64,000 nucleotides of DNA from Halegenticoccus soli. Its GTDB lineage: Archaea > Halobacteriota > Halobacteria > Halobacteriales > Haloferacaceae. This document shows, in pieces, positions 18,588 through 27,624 of the stretch (its first letter is position 1; each line of letters opens with the position of its first letter). The position numbers were made by a program, and so were the translations under genes. Under the pieces are notes generated by a model. That model was not told the DNA's origin. It made no database searches and worked only from the letters and a program-made list of their open reading frames with translations. The DNA is taken from positions 62,001-126,000 of the forward strand of contig NZ_PEND01000005.1 in assembly GCF_002844195.1 (NCBI RefSeq), given 5' to 3'.

Positions 18588-19928
18588 CTATTCGTGCGGT
18601 GACGGCGCCGCGAACCGCCCGCCCTCGAACTCGATCGGGGCGGGTTCCTCGACGACGCGCAGGTCGTCGCGCTCGCGCGCTTCCTCGACGAGCGCCGTCG
18701 ACGCGTAGAGCCGGCGGAGGTGCATGGTGTCCGCCGCGCGGAGGACGCGGACCGTGTCCGGTTCGACGACGCCGATAGTCGACAGGGCGGCGGCGAGGCC
18801 GGCGCGGTCCGTCTCGACAACCGGCGGGAGCTTCACCCCGCGGATGGTGCTCGCCGTGATCGCGTTGATGAGCGTCGTCGGGGCGTCGAGTTCGCCGACG
18901 ACGTCTCGGTGGATCACGTCGGCGGACCCGACGCCCATCGCGTTACCGTGGGTGGTCTCCGTCAGCCCTCGGGTGTAGATGCGCTTGATGTCCGGGCTGT
19001 CGGGTTCGGGCTCGTTGATGGCGAACGGACGCCGACCGATGACGTTCGTGTCCATCCCCTGCCCGCTGATGTCCTTCCCCTGTCGGTCGAAGACGACCAC
19101 GTCCAGCTCGTCAAACGGGAGCGTGGGCATCGTCTCGTGGGCGAGTTCCAGCAGTTCCTCCTCCCGGTCGAGGAAGCCGCTCGGGGGAACTCCTTCGACG
19201 TGCGCCGTCTCGTCTTGTTGGTCCTCGACGATGGCGACGCCCCCGACGATCGGGAGCGATTCGAGCAGTTGCTCGGCGATCTCGGGGATCATGCGCCTGA
19301 ACGACCAGTCGATAGCCCACTGGTGGGCGATCTGCGCGCCGCGCTGTTTTCCCATCCCGATGACGATCATCTTTGAGAGACCGCTCTCGACCGTTCCGTC
19401 GAAGTCCGTGTGCGGTTTGACGCGGTTTATCGGGACGATGGCGTCGGCACCCGTGGCGTTGGCGTCCGCGAAGACGGGCACGTCGCGGTCGGGCGTCCGC
19501 CCCACTTCGACGACCCGCATGCTCGACCGGATCTCGCAGCCGATCGTCGACTCGCTCACGCCGAGTTCGTTCAGCATCTCCCTTTGCCCCTCGCCCGTTG
19601 CGCCGCCGTGGCTTCCCATCGCCGGGAAGACGAACGGTTCGTAGCCGGCGTCGGAGACGGCGTCGACGACGCCAGCGACGATAGCCGGCAGGTTCGCGAT
19701 GCCGCGACTGCCGACCCCGAGCGCGACCTCCCCCCCGTCGGGGACGTCCTCGAACGACAGCGACTCGACGGCCCGTGCGGCGCGTTTCCCCGTCCGTTCC
19801 GGCGGGATCGGGTCCGTTTCCCAGAGCTGTTCGATGACTCCCATCTCCGGCAGGTCCGGGTCGCCGCACGCTTCGAGGACCGTCTCTTCCGAAACCGAGA
19901 GACGCCGCGCCGCGTCGTTCGAATTCAT
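18588..19928 (-). CDS. LarA-like (lactate racemase domain, DUF2088) protein
   Basis: A 446-residue protein of the nickel-pincer lactate racemase family (LarA/DUF2088). Features consistent with LarA are ALGVGSRGIANLPAIV, the histidine in AMGSHGGATGEGQREML, INRVKPHTDFDGTVESGLSK with another histidine and a lysine, and MGKQRGAQIAHQW. The family isomerises 2-hydroxyacids with a nickel pincer nucleotide. No LarB, LarC or LarE homologue is in the window. The ATG at 19928 fits a minus-strand TTTATCA (19952-19958) 24 nt upstream; a longer frame to 19997 would extend past that promoter. It is divergent from the FAH-hydrolase operon, whose expected product would be lactate or another 2-hydroxyacid. Confidence 0.85.
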   Translation of the reverse strand: MNSNDAARRLSVSEETVLEACGDPDLPEMGVIEQLWETDPIPPERTGKRAARAVESLSFEDVPDGGEVALGVGSRGIANLPAIVAGVVDAVSDAGYEPFVFPAMGSHGGATGEGQREMLNELGVSESTIGCEIRSSMRVVEVGRTPDRDVPVFADANATGADAIVPINRVKPHTDFDGTVESGLSKMIVIGMGKQRGAQIAHQWAIDWSFRRMIPEIAEQLLESLPIVGGVAIVEDQQDETAHVEGVPPSGFLDREEELLELAHETMPTLPFDELDVVVFDRQGKDISGQGMDTNVIGRRPFAINEPEPDSPDIKRIYTRGLTETTHGNAMGVGSADVIHRDVVGELDAPTTLINAITASTIRGVKLPPVVETDRAGLAAALSTIGVVEPDTVRVLRAADTMHLRRLYASTALVEEARERDDLRVVEEPAPIEFEGGRFAAPSPHE

Positions 19929-20043
19929 AGTGCGCACATCGTCGGATTCCGTGATAAATTTACCCGTGGCGAGGCCGTTCGCGCGGCGGTAGCGCACCCC
20001 GACACCTCAAGAATTAAGTCGGCGAGCGCCGGCGTAAAATCCG

Positions 20044-20892
20044 ATGCGATTCGTTCGCTACACTGACGGAACCAGATCCGCGTGGGGAGTCGAGAAAGAG
20101 GCGACCGTTCGCGCGCTGTCGGACCTTCCCGGAGGGGAGCCCGATCTCGCGGACATCGGCAATCCGAGCTACCGGTCGCGGGTGGCGACCCTCGCGAAGA
20201 GTGGAGGACTGACGCGGGTGGATCTCGACGCGATCTCGCTCCTGGCACCGGTCCCGCGCCCGGGGAAGATCGTCTGTTGCGGGCTCAACTACCGGGACCA
20301 CGCCGAAGAACAGGACGAGGAGATCCCAGAGAAGCCGATGCTGTTCGGGAAAGCGCCGACGGCGGTCACGAACCCCGGCGACCCCATCGTCCACCCCGAT
20401 CCGGAGAACGAACGGGTCGATTTCGAGGTCGAACTGGGCGTCGTCATCGGAAGGGCGGGCAAAGACCTCTCGGAAGCCGAGGCGTACGAGCACGTCGCGG
20501 GCTACACGGTCGTAAACGATGTCAGCGGGCGGACCGCCCAGGGGACTGACGGCCAGTTCTTCCGCGGAAAGAGCTACGACACGTTCGCCCCGATGGGTCC
20601 CGCGCTGGTCGCCGGCGACGGTTTCGACCCCAACAACGTCGACGTCGAGATGCGCGTTGACGGCGAGGTGAAACAGGCCTCGAACACGGAACAGTTCGTT
20701 TTCGACGTCGGCGAACTGGTATCGTACATCAGCCGCTCAATGACGCTTCGCCCCGGCGACGTCGTCTCCACGGGAACGCCCGGCGGCGTGGGCATCTTCC
20801 GCGACCCCGTGGAGGTGCTGGAACCGGGCCAGACGACCGAAGCGGAGATCGAGGGGATCGGCACCCTGACGAACACGGTCGTCGGGGAGTAA
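20044..20892 (+). CDS. fumarylacetoacetate hydrolase (FAH) family protein
   Basis: A 282-residue FAH-family hydrolase, full length. The N-terminal domain has KIVCCGLNYRDHAEEQ. The catalytic core shows FGKAPTAVTNPGDPIV, the metal ligands in RVDFEVELGVVIGRAG, GYTVVNDVSGRTAQ and GPALVAGDG, and the C-terminus has LRPGDVVSTGTPGGVGIF. Family members cleave carbon-carbon bonds of 2,4-diketo acids or decarboxylate and isomerise related acids. With a sugar-acid dehydratase and a dehydrogenase just downstream, a 2,4-diketo-3-deoxy-sugar-acid hydrolase role is plausible. The start is supported by an AATTAAG box about 30 nt upstream. Confidence 0.92.
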   Translation: MRFVRYTDGTRSAWGVEKEATVRALSDLPGGEPDLADIGNPSYRSRVATLAKSGGLTRVDLDAISLLAPVPRPGKIVCCGLNYRDHAEEQDEEIPEKPMLFGKAPTAVTNPGDPIVHPDPENERVDFEVELGVVIGRAGKDLSEAEAYEHVAGYTVVNDVSGRTAQGTDGQFFRGKSYDTFAPMGPALVAGDGFDPNNVDVEMRVDGEVKQASNTEQFVFDVGELVSYISRSMTLRPGDVVSTGTPGGVGIFRDPVEVLEPGQTTEAEIEGIGTLTNTVVGE

Positions 20893-20992
20893 GGAGCCTT
20901 CCTTCGGGCGGCTCCGACGCCGGCTGGTCGGCTCACGTCGGGCGATTCGCCGGAGGAACGACATCTCTCCTCGGGGCCATCCGATGGCAATA

Positions 20993-20999
20993 TTTATCA
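20993..20999 (+). promoter_or_regulatory. TATA box for the enolase-superfamily gene
   Basis: TTTATCA lies 29 nt before the ATG at 21028, suggesting its own near-leaderless promoter despite the upstream hydrolase gene on the same strand. Confidence 0.45.
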
Positions 21000-21027
21000 G
21001 GCTACGAGCCAGTGTCGCCGTATACCT

Positions 21028-22119
21028 ATGACTGAACTGTCAACGATCACGGACATCGAGACGGGATTGTACGGCATTCCGAACGACGAGGCGCTGGAGG
21101 ACGCGACCCAGACGTTCGACGAACTCGAACTCGTCACCGCCTTCGTCGAGACGTCCGAGGGATGCCGCGGCGTCGGCTTCACCTACACCATCGGCAGAGG
21201 CGGGTCCGCCGTCAAGGAGTTCCTCGACGACGTCCTCGCGCCCCGACTCGAAGACGCTCCCGTCGCACCCCGGCGAGTCTACGACGACCTCAGGTCCCAG
21301 ACGACCTTCATCGGCCGGGAGGGGATCTCCGAGTTCGCCATCGCCGCCGTCGACACGGCGCTGTGGGACGCGAAGGGCAAAGAGACCGGCCGGCCCCTGT
21401 ACGACTTGCTGGGCGGGACGCGGCGGCACGTACCCGCCTACGAGACGAACGGCGGGTGGATCCAGTTCGACGAGGAGCAACTCCGCGAGAACGCGCGCCG
21501 CGTCGCCGACGAGGGGTTCTCGGGGATGAAGATGAAGATCGGTCGGGGGCACGCCGAGGACGCTCGCCGCATTCGGACCGTCCGCGAGGAACTCCCCGAA
21601 GGCACGGATCTCTTCGTCGACGCCAACTGTTCGTTCACCGTTGCGGAAGCGCGTCGGTTCGTCAGCGAGCTCGACCGGCCCCTTGGCTGGCTCGAAGAAC
21701 CGCTGCAGAAAGGCGACTACAGCGGCTACGCGGACCTCCGGAGCAAGATCGACGTCCCCATCGCGCTCGGCGAGAACGTGTACAACACGACGCAGTTCAA
21801 GCAGGTACTGGCCCAGAACGCGGCCGACGTCCTCCAGCCCGACGTGAGCCGCGTCGGCGGAATCACGCCGTGGCTGACCGTCGCTGAGGCGGCCGACCTG
21901 TGGAACACCCCGGTATCGCCTCACTACGTGGAGCCGGTCCACGTCCACCTCGCCGCCCCGTTCGAGAACGTTCCGTACATAGAACACCACTCGACCGTGC
22001 TCAACAAGGTCGTGGAGTCGCCGCTCGAACTGACCGACGGCGGGTTCCTCCCCCCCGCAGAGCCGGGTCTCGGAGTGCGCTTCGACGGTCTCGAACAGTA
22101 CGCCAAGCGCCGGGAGTAG
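21028..22119 (+). CDS. mandelate racemase/enolase superfamily sugar-acid dehydratase
   Basis: A 363-residue enolase-superfamily enzyme. After the capping domain (about 1-125) the barrel shows the K-x-K base in GFSGMKMKIGRG, metal ligands in LFVDANCSFT, GWLEEPLQKGD and IALGENVYNT, and SPHYVEPVHVH with the histidine of the D-H dyad. Both a KxK and a downstream histidine are present, as in the mandelate racemase group and sugar-acid dehydratases such as rhamnonate or gluconate dehydratase. It would abstract a proton next to a carboxylate and dehydrate an aldonate to a 2-keto-3-deoxy acid. The neighbouring FAH hydrolase and dehydrogenase suit the next steps. Confidence 0.9.
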   Translation: MTELSTITDIETGLYGIPNDEALEDATQTFDELELVTAFVETSEGCRGVGFTYTIGRGGSAVKEFLDDVLAPRLEDAPVAPRRVYDDLRSQTTFIGREGISEFAIAAVDTALWDAKGKETGRPLYDLLGGTRRHVPAYETNGGWIQFDEEQLRENARRVADEGFSGMKMKIGRGHAEDARRIRTVREELPEGTDLFVDANCSFTVAEARRFVSELDRPLGWLEEPLQKGDYSGYADLRSKIDVPIALGENVYNTTQFKQVLAQNAADVLQPDVSRVGGITPWLTVAEAADLWNTPVSPHYVEPVHVHLAAPFENVPYIEHHSTVLNKVVESPLELTDGGFLPPAEPGLGVRFDGLEQYAKRRE

Positions 22120-22365
22120 GGCGTCTACTGCCAATTTTCATGTAGTAGTGCCGCGCTCTGCAGAACGGACCATGTCAGTAGCTTCTCGACGGAGCGTTCA
22201 CCACTCGTACGACGGCCGCAGAGCGGACGAGTAGACTGCCGGAGGGTTCGCGGCGGTCCTCTCTCCCGAACGGTAGCGACGCGGATCCGCCAATTCAGCT
22301 CAGTTCTGGAGGCCCGGCGAAAAATTCATTATCGACCTGTTAGAATCCCAGATCGGTGTACATGA

Positions 22366-23430
22366 ATGCGCGGAGCAGTACTGAAAGAATACGGCGAGCC
22401 GTTAGAGATCGAAGAACGAGACACTCCCGAGCCTGACGCCGACGAGGTCCTCGTCGAACTGGAGGCGTGCGGCATCTGTCGGAGCGACTGGCACGCCTGG
22501 CAAGGGGACTACGGGTGGCTCGAAGGCGGAAAGGTTCCGTGCGGTCACATCCTCGGGCACGAACCGGCGGGTACCATCGTAGAAGCGGGCGACGACGTCG
22601 AGAACTACGGGGAGGGGGACAGCGTCGTCCTCCCGTTCAACACCGTCTGCGGGAAGTGCGATCGGTGTCGGAACGGCGACTCACACATGTGCGAGAACAT
22701 CGTTCATTACGGGTTCGAAATCCAGCCCGGAGCGTTCAGTACGCACGTCGTCGTCCCGAACGCCGACTTCAACCTCGCGAGGATCCCCGAGGGGATCTCG
22801 CCGACCGCCATGGCCGCGCTGGGGTGCCGCTACGTGACGTCGTACCACGCGATGGTCGACCGGGCTCAGGTCGGGCCGGGCGACTGGATCGCCGTCCACG
22901 GGTGCGGCGGGATCGGGCTGTCGGTGGTGAACGTGGCCAACGCGCTCGGTGGGAACGTCGTCGCCGTCGATCTGGAGGACGAAAAGCTCGATCTCGCCGA
23001 GGACATGGGCGCGGTCGAGACGGTCAACGCCCGGGACGTGAGTGACGTCCCGAAGGAAGTCAGGGACGTCACCGACGGCGGAGCGAACATCTCGGTGGAT
23101 GCGCTCGGGATCGCCGAGACGTTCCACAACTCCATTCGCAGCGTCCGGACGATGGGGCAGCACGTCCAACTCGGCATCACGACCTCCGAGGAGGAGGGGG
23201 TGGTCGATCTCCCGATCGATTACATGCTCCACAGCGAGATCGACTTACTCACAGCGAAGGGTATGCCGCCGCACCGCTACCAGGAAATCTTCGACATGAT
23301 GAGAACCGGTAAGCTCACGCCCGAGCGGATGGTGAGCCGCGAAGTCGCGCTCGACGACGTTTCCGACCGCCTCGAAGCGATGACGAACTTCGAGACGAAA
23401 GGCGTCGAGGTCGTCACGCGGTTCGGATGA
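22366..23430 (+). CDS. zinc-dependent alcohol/sugar-acid dehydrogenase (MDR family)
   Basis: A 354-residue medium-chain dehydrogenase. The catalytic zinc site is in EACGICRSDWHAWQ and GHILGHEPAG, and the structural zinc cysteines are in CGKCDRCRNGDSHMC. The cofactor motif is VHGCGGIGLSVVNVANALGG. The length is normal. It follows the enolase-type dehydratase after 246 nt and could oxidise the 2-keto-3-deoxy acid to the 2,4-diketo acid that the FAH protein would split. It is not a close paralogue of the dehydrogenase at 4250. It lacks a clear TATA box of the common type; an ATTCATTATC stretch lies near 22325. Confidence 0.9.
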   Translation: MRGAVLKEYGEPLEIEERDTPEPDADEVLVELEACGICRSDWHAWQGDYGWLEGGKVPCGHILGHEPAGTIVEAGDDVENYGEGDSVVLPFNTVCGKCDRCRNGDSHMCENIVHYGFEIQPGAFSTHVVVPNADFNLARIPEGISPTAMAALGCRYVTSYHAMVDRAQVGPGDWIAVHGCGGIGLSVVNVANALGGNVVAVDLEDEKLDLAEDMGAVETVNARDVSDVPKEVRDVTDGGANISVDALGIAETFHNSIRSVRTMGQHVQLGITTSEEEGVVDLPIDYMLHSEIDLLTAKGMPPHRYQEIFDMMRTGKLTPERMVSREVALDDVSDRLEAMTNFETKGVEVVTRFG

Positions 23431-23584
23431 GAGGGACCGCCTGAACAACCGTCGCGTCCGGGGGCGGCCGTCGGTGACACCGGGAAAGCGCTCGAATCGC
23501 GGTTTGATCGAACGACTACCCGCGAGAAATCGAGGCTACGCCCGGAGCGTCCGAGTGCCGGCGAACCGAGCCGTCGCCATCGGG

Positions 23585-24358
23585 TTACGCCGGGGATTCC
23601 GCCTCTTCATTCGATCGAGAACCGCTGATCATTAGACTCACCAGCTTGTCTCTGGTGGCGGTTTCCGCGTCGACGACGCCCGCGTCGCGACCGTGGTGGA
23701 GCACCTGGATGCGATCGGCGACCTTCTTCATGTATTCGATGTTGTGCGAGATGAGGAGGATCGAAATTCCACGGCATCGCATCCGTCGAATCAGGTTCAA
23801 GACCCGATCCGCCCCTTCGACCGAAAGTGCGCTCGTCGGTTCGTCCATGATGACGATCTTCGGGTCGGACAGCAGCGTTCGCGAAATGGCAACGAGTTGT
23901 TGCTCGCCGCCGGAGAGTCCGCTGACCTCCGCTTCGGGGTCGACTCCGATTTCCAGTTCCGCTAACAGCTCCTCGGCTCGTTCCCGCATGCTGGTTTTGT
24001 TCAACACTCCGAACCCTCCCACGCCGGCGACGTCCTCGCGTCCGAGGAAAACGTTCTGCGTGACGGTGAGGTTCTCGGCCAACGCGAGCTGCTGAAACGT
24101 CGTTTCGATGCTGAGATCCTTCGCCACGCGCGGCGTCGAGATATCGACCGGCTCCCCGTTCATCAGGATCGTTCCTCGGTCCGGCTCGACCGCGCCGGCC
24201 AGGCACTTGATGAGCGTGGACTTCCCCGCGCCGTTGTCGCCAGCTAATCCGAGCACTTCCCCGCGTCGAAGCTCCAGGTTGGCGTCTTCGAGCGCGACTA
24301 CCTCGCCGTAGGTTTTGTGAATTCCTTTCATCGACACGATCGTGCCATCTCTTGTCAT
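23585..24358 (-). CDS. sugar ABC transporter ATP-binding protein, single-domain RbsA/XylG type
   Basis: A 257-residue ATPase of a ribose-type (CUT2) importer. Walker A is GLAGDNGAGKSTLIKCLAG, the Q-loop lies near ETTFQQLALAENLTV, the signature is GLSGGEQQLVAISRTLL, Walker B is IVIMDEPTSALS, and the H-loop is LLISHNIEYMKK. Bacterial RbsA usually has two fused ATPase domains (about 500 residues); this one has a single domain and would have to dimerise. The ATG at 24358 is chosen because the family starts with a short lead to VSMKGIHKTYGEV. It is transcribed away from the permease gene, so it is in its own unit. Confidence 0.9.
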   Translation of the reverse strand: MTRDGTIVSMKGIHKTYGEVVALEDANLELRRGEVLGLAGDNGAGKSTLIKCLAGAVEPDRGTILMNGEPVDISTPRVAKDLSIETTFQQLALAENLTVTQNVFLGREDVAGVGGFGVLNKTSMRERAEELLAELEIGVDPEAEVSGLSGGEQQLVAISRTLLSDPKIVIMDEPTSALSVEGADRVLNLIRRMRCRGISILLISHNIEYMKKVADRIQVLHHGRDAGVVDAETATRDKLVSLMISGSRSNEEAESPA

Positions 24359-24623
24359 GCGTCCTCGATATCTGTGGTGAAGCGCATAACGTTTACTCTC
24401 GAACCGGCCGACCCATAGCTGTGACAGCCAGTTCGTGAAGCGCACTATCGCTCCCGCGCTCGGGAGTAGCGAAGTGCCGGGGCGAAACGACCTCTCCCAT
24501 GGGTACCGGGGCGATCGGTCCACTGAAGCGCCGTTCCGTGAGCTCCATCCCGAGCGCGCTCCGTCGAAAGCGAGACGCTCGGACGAGCGTCAACGTTCTT
24601 ACGTCGGTATCGAATCGGAGGGA

Positions 24624-24632
24624 AAATTATAA
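24624..24632 (+). promoter_or_regulatory. TATA-like box before the permease
   Basis: AAATTATAA lies about 26 nt before the permease ATG at 24658. It decides for that start against the open frame extending upstream to 24499. The 300-nt divergent region between ATPase and permease otherwise shows nothing recognisable. Confidence 0.45.
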
Positions 24633-24657
24633 TGCGTGGTACTCAGAATCTCGATAC

Positions 24658-25638
24658 ATGTTCTCCGAGCTCAAGGTAGACGTGCGACCGGCGATCGAGA
24701 GCGTGGGTTTCCAAAAGATCGGCCAGTACGGCCCGATTTTCGGCCTGATCGGGCTGTACGCGCTGTTCTCCGCTTTCGCCGATCAGTTCCTCACGTACGG
24801 AAATCAACTCAACATCCTGCGTCAGATTTCGCTCATCGGAATCTTAGCCGTCGCCAGCACGTTCCCCATTTTGTGCGCGGAAATCGACCTCAGTATCGCG
24901 CAGATGATGGAACTGACTGGGGTGTTGATCGCCGGTCTCGCAACCGGGTCCTACGTCGCGCAGACGGTTTCGGTTCCCGTCGCCGTTTTGGCGGGACTGG
25001 CTACCGCCGTCTTCCTCGGCGGCGTCTCCGGATTCATCACGAGCCGGTTCGAGGTTCCGTCCTTCATGACGACGCTGGCCATGTTGTTCCTCGCCGACGG
25101 TCTTAGCCTCACGATTTCCGGGAACCGCCCCATCAGGGGGTTACCAGAGGCGTTGACCGCCCTCGGCGGGTCGGAAATCTTCGGTATTCCAAGCATCGCA
25201 CTCGTCTTCCTGACGTTACTCGCGGTCTCACAGCTCATCCTCTCGTACACTCGATTCGGACTCTACATCTATGCGATCGGCGGGAACCGAGAGTCCGCCG
25301 AGCTAGTCGGGATCAACGTCAAGCGCGTTCGAATGGGCGTACTCGTACTCTCCGCTTCTTTCACCGTTCTCGCGGCTATCGTCGCCATGGGACGGATCGG
25401 AAGCGTAGACCCGAACATGGGCACCGGCTTACTTCTCCCTCCGATCGCGGCGGTTATCCTGGGCGGGGCGAACCTGTTCGGCGGGAGCGGTAACATGATC
25501 GGCACGTTAGTCGGCGTTCTCATCTTGGGCGTCCTCGCGAACGGTCTGAATCTGCTCGGAATCGGGCCGGACGGTCAGCTAGTTGCTCAAGGCATCGTGC
25601 TGCTTGTCGCCGTATTAGCCAACGTTAGCAGGCGATGA
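24658..25638 (+). CDS. ribose-type ABC transporter permease (RbsC/XylH-like)
   Basis: A 326-residue integral membrane protein of the branched-chain/monosaccharide (CUT2) permease family. Many hydrophobic segments are visible, starting at FGLIGLYALFSAF. Family landmarks are SLIGILAVASTFPILCAEID, VPSFMTTLAMLFLADGLSL, and VILGGANLFGGSGNMIGTLVG near the C-terminus. It would pass a pentose or similar sugar across the membrane with the ATPase at 23585 and the binding protein at 25801. The gap to the binding protein is 162 nt. Confidence 0.93.
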   Translation: MFSELKVDVRPAIESVGFQKIGQYGPIFGLIGLYALFSAFADQFLTYGNQLNILRQISLIGILAVASTFPILCAEIDLSIAQMMELTGVLIAGLATGSYVAQTVSVPVAVLAGLATAVFLGGVSGFITSRFEVPSFMTTLAMLFLADGLSLTISGNRPIRGLPEALTALGGSEIFGIPSIALVFLTLLAVSQLILSYTRFGLYIYAIGGNRESAELVGINVKRVRMGVLVLSASFTVLAAIVAMGRIGSVDPNMGTGLLLPPIAAVILGGANLFGGSGNMIGTLVGVLILGVLANGLNLLGIGPDGQLVAQGIVLLVAVLANVSRR

Positions 25639-25800
25639 GGGACGAATCGAAGCTCAAACTCACGTTCGAAGGCGAAATCGGAGGAGTAGCGGGGCTGCAG
25701 TTCGAGTTAACCGCGTAACATCGCGCACCTGCTACCAGTGAGCATTATTTGTTAGCTTGGAGTAAATTACTTATATCCATAGCGATAACGAGGTGTGTGT

Positions 25801-26766
25801 ATGTTAGCCACTGCCAGTAGACGAAGGTTCCTCCGAAGGAGCGCAATTGTTGGAACTGGTGTTTTAGCGGGCTGTTTAACCGAAGGGGAAAACTCGGCCA
25901 AATACTCAACCGCGGTATCCATTCCGTCGGTGGAATACCAGTTCTTCGTTCGACTACAGGACCGGTACGAGCAGCTCCAAAAGGAGAGAGACATCTCCGG
26001 AACGTTCTACGACGCTCAGAACTCCGTGTCGCAGCAAGTGTCGGACGTAGAAACCGCCGTTACCAACGACGTCGACTTCATCGCCATTTCGCCGATAACC
26101 GAACAGGGGGTTACGCCCGCCGTCAAAAACGCGAACGAGGCCGATGTTCCCGTAATCAACATTGATAGGACCATCAAAGGTGCAGAAGTAGCCACCCACA
26201 TCGCGTCGGACAACGTTCAGATGGGAGTGGATGCGACTAACAAGTGTCTCGAGTTCATGCGAGGGATCGCGGACAAAAGTTCGTACAACCTCCTCGAACT
26301 GCGAGGGACGCCGGGGACGAGCGTCGCGAACGACCGCAACGAAGGTCTCAAACGCGCGTTGAAGGAGAACGATAGCCTCTCGCTCTTAGGGAGTCAGAAC
26401 GCGGAGTTCTCGACGTCGGAGGCGGTGAGCGTCATGGAGGACTTCGTAACGTCACACGGTGACAAAATTGACGGCGTGTACGCCCACAACGACCTCATGG
26501 CCCTCGGCGCGCACCGGGTAATTCAGGACAGCAACCTGAGTGACATCCCAATTGTCGGCATTGATGGCACGGACACGTGGGTTCAGACGTTTAGCGACAA
26601 TCAGTACTACGCGACGGTTGCCCAACTTCCTGAAAAAATGATGTCGACCGCCGTGGACGTCGGAATCGAGGTAGTGGAGGGAAAGGAGGTGAAGGAGTTC
26701 TATCAGACAGAAGCGCCGATCATCACCCAGGAGAACGCTCAACAGTATCTCGACGAATACTTCTGA
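25801..26766 (+). CDS. ribose-type ABC transporter substrate-binding lipoprotein (RbsB-like)
   Basis: A 321-residue periplasmic-binding-protein-like sugar receptor. The N-terminus carries RRRFLRRSAIVG and the lipobox VLAGCL, so it is a Tat-type lipoprotein. The mature domain shows ISPITEQGVTPAVKNANEAD, VPVINIDRTIKG, VMEDFVTSHGDKIDGVYAHN, DLMALGAHRVIQ and IVGIDGTDTWVQTF, all typical of peripla_BP_4. The ATG at 25801 follows an ATTACTTATATCC stretch at a leaderless distance; a GTG two codons upstream is less likely. Base composition is more AT-rich than in the flanking clusters, which may point to a separate origin. Confidence 0.92.
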   Translation: MLATASRRRFLRRSAIVGTGVLAGCLTEGENSAKYSTAVSIPSVEYQFFVRLQDRYEQLQKERDISGTFYDAQNSVSQQVSDVETAVTNDVDFIAISPITEQGVTPAVKNANEADVPVINIDRTIKGAEVATHIASDNVQMGVDATNKCLEFMRGIADKSSYNLLELRGTPGTSVANDRNEGLKRALKENDSLSLLGSQNAEFSTSEAVSVMEDFVTSHGDKIDGVYAHNDLMALGAHRVIQDSNLSDIPIVGIDGTDTWVQTFSDNQYYATVAQLPEKMMSTAVDVGIEVVEGKEVKEFYQTEAPIITQENAQQYLDEYF

Positions 26767-27177
26767 CGCCCCGCGTGACACTGGAGACCGAACAGGTACT
26801 CGGTCCGACGACGAGCGCGTTCTCACGGTACCCCGGTACCAGCAGCTTCGTCGCATTGAGAGTGGAGGTGCTGGTTGCGCCGTCTTGTGGCCTGCGGTCG
26901 ATACGTTTCTGTCCGGTCCAGCCTCCATCGATACCGATCAATACAGGAAGCGAGAGTCCGTTTGGAAGCGGTGCGGTGTTTATGCTGATATTCGGTTTAT
27001 CGCCACTGGTCGGGTTTGTGTTGTGTCGGTACCGTTCGGACTGTGGAATCTGAAACCGGAAACCTCATCGGCAGCCGAATTCGCCCCGAAACGCCCCGAC
27101 GCGGCTCCATCTCTTCCGTGACCGCTCTGGCGGGATACCGCCCGGTTTTGAACCGAAGGTTCGAAGACGAACACTCG
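26767..27177. other. 411-bp intergenic region, nothing recognised
   Basis: The stretch lies between the convergent binding-protein gene and the ParA partner gene. Short open frames occur on both strands, but none has haloarchaeal acidic composition or a recognisable motif. No clear terminator hairpin was found. Confidence 0.4.
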
Positions 27178-27624
27178 CTAGGACTCTTCGTCCAGAAGCG
27201 GACCGTCGGCCCGATCGGTACGAGTCGCCACGAACGCCTCTGCAACGTCCTCGGCCGTCAGCGTCTCCGCCGCCGCGCGGAGCAGGGCGTTGTGGAGTTC
27301 GCGCTTCTGGACGGCCTCGTAGCCGTCGCGGCGGAGGGACACTTCGGCCTCGAACAACAGACCCGACGCACCGTCGACGGCCGCCCACGTCTCCGGCAGA
27401 CAGTACACCGAGTGCTGCGTCTGCGCCTTCGCGGTCGGAAACGCGGGCTCCCTCTCCGGATCGTACCTCGGCGCCTCGTCGTCCGTCCCCGCCGCGTCAG
27501 CCGTCGACGAGTCCGCGCCGACGGGTTCTGATTCGCCCGAGAGCGTCCCGGCGAGTTCTTCGAGAGCCTCGTCACCCGGATCAGCCCGCTCCCCCTCGTC
27601 GTCAGTGAGGTCTTCGAAGGGCAT
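27178..27624 (-). CDS. ParA-associated acidic protein (partition partner candidate)
   Basis: A 148-residue protein with an acidic, disordered first half (LTDDEGERADPGDEALEELA) and a structured second half (HSVYCLPETWAAVDGASGLL, then VQKRELHNALLRAAAETLT). Its ATG overlaps the ParA stop by one base (TGATG), so the two are translationally coupled. That position is typical for the DNA-binding or adaptor partner of a ParA ATPase. I do not recognise a named domain. Direct DNA binding is inference. Confidence 0.75.
   Translation of the reverse strand: MPFEDLTDDEGERADPGDEALEELAGTLSGESEPVGADSSTADAAGTDDEAPRYDPEREPAFPTAKAQTQHSVYCLPETWAAVDGASGLLFEAEVSLRRDGYEAVQKRELHNALLRAAAETLTAEDVAEAFVATRTDRADGPLLDEES

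Noticed and set aside
18526-18820. Overlapping short frames at the 3' end of the LarA-like gene
   Set aside because: All are serine/arginine-rich shadows of the LarA-like frame.
26775-27053. 92-residue plus-strand frame
   Set aside because: Non-acidic composition, rare codons, no motif, no promoter.
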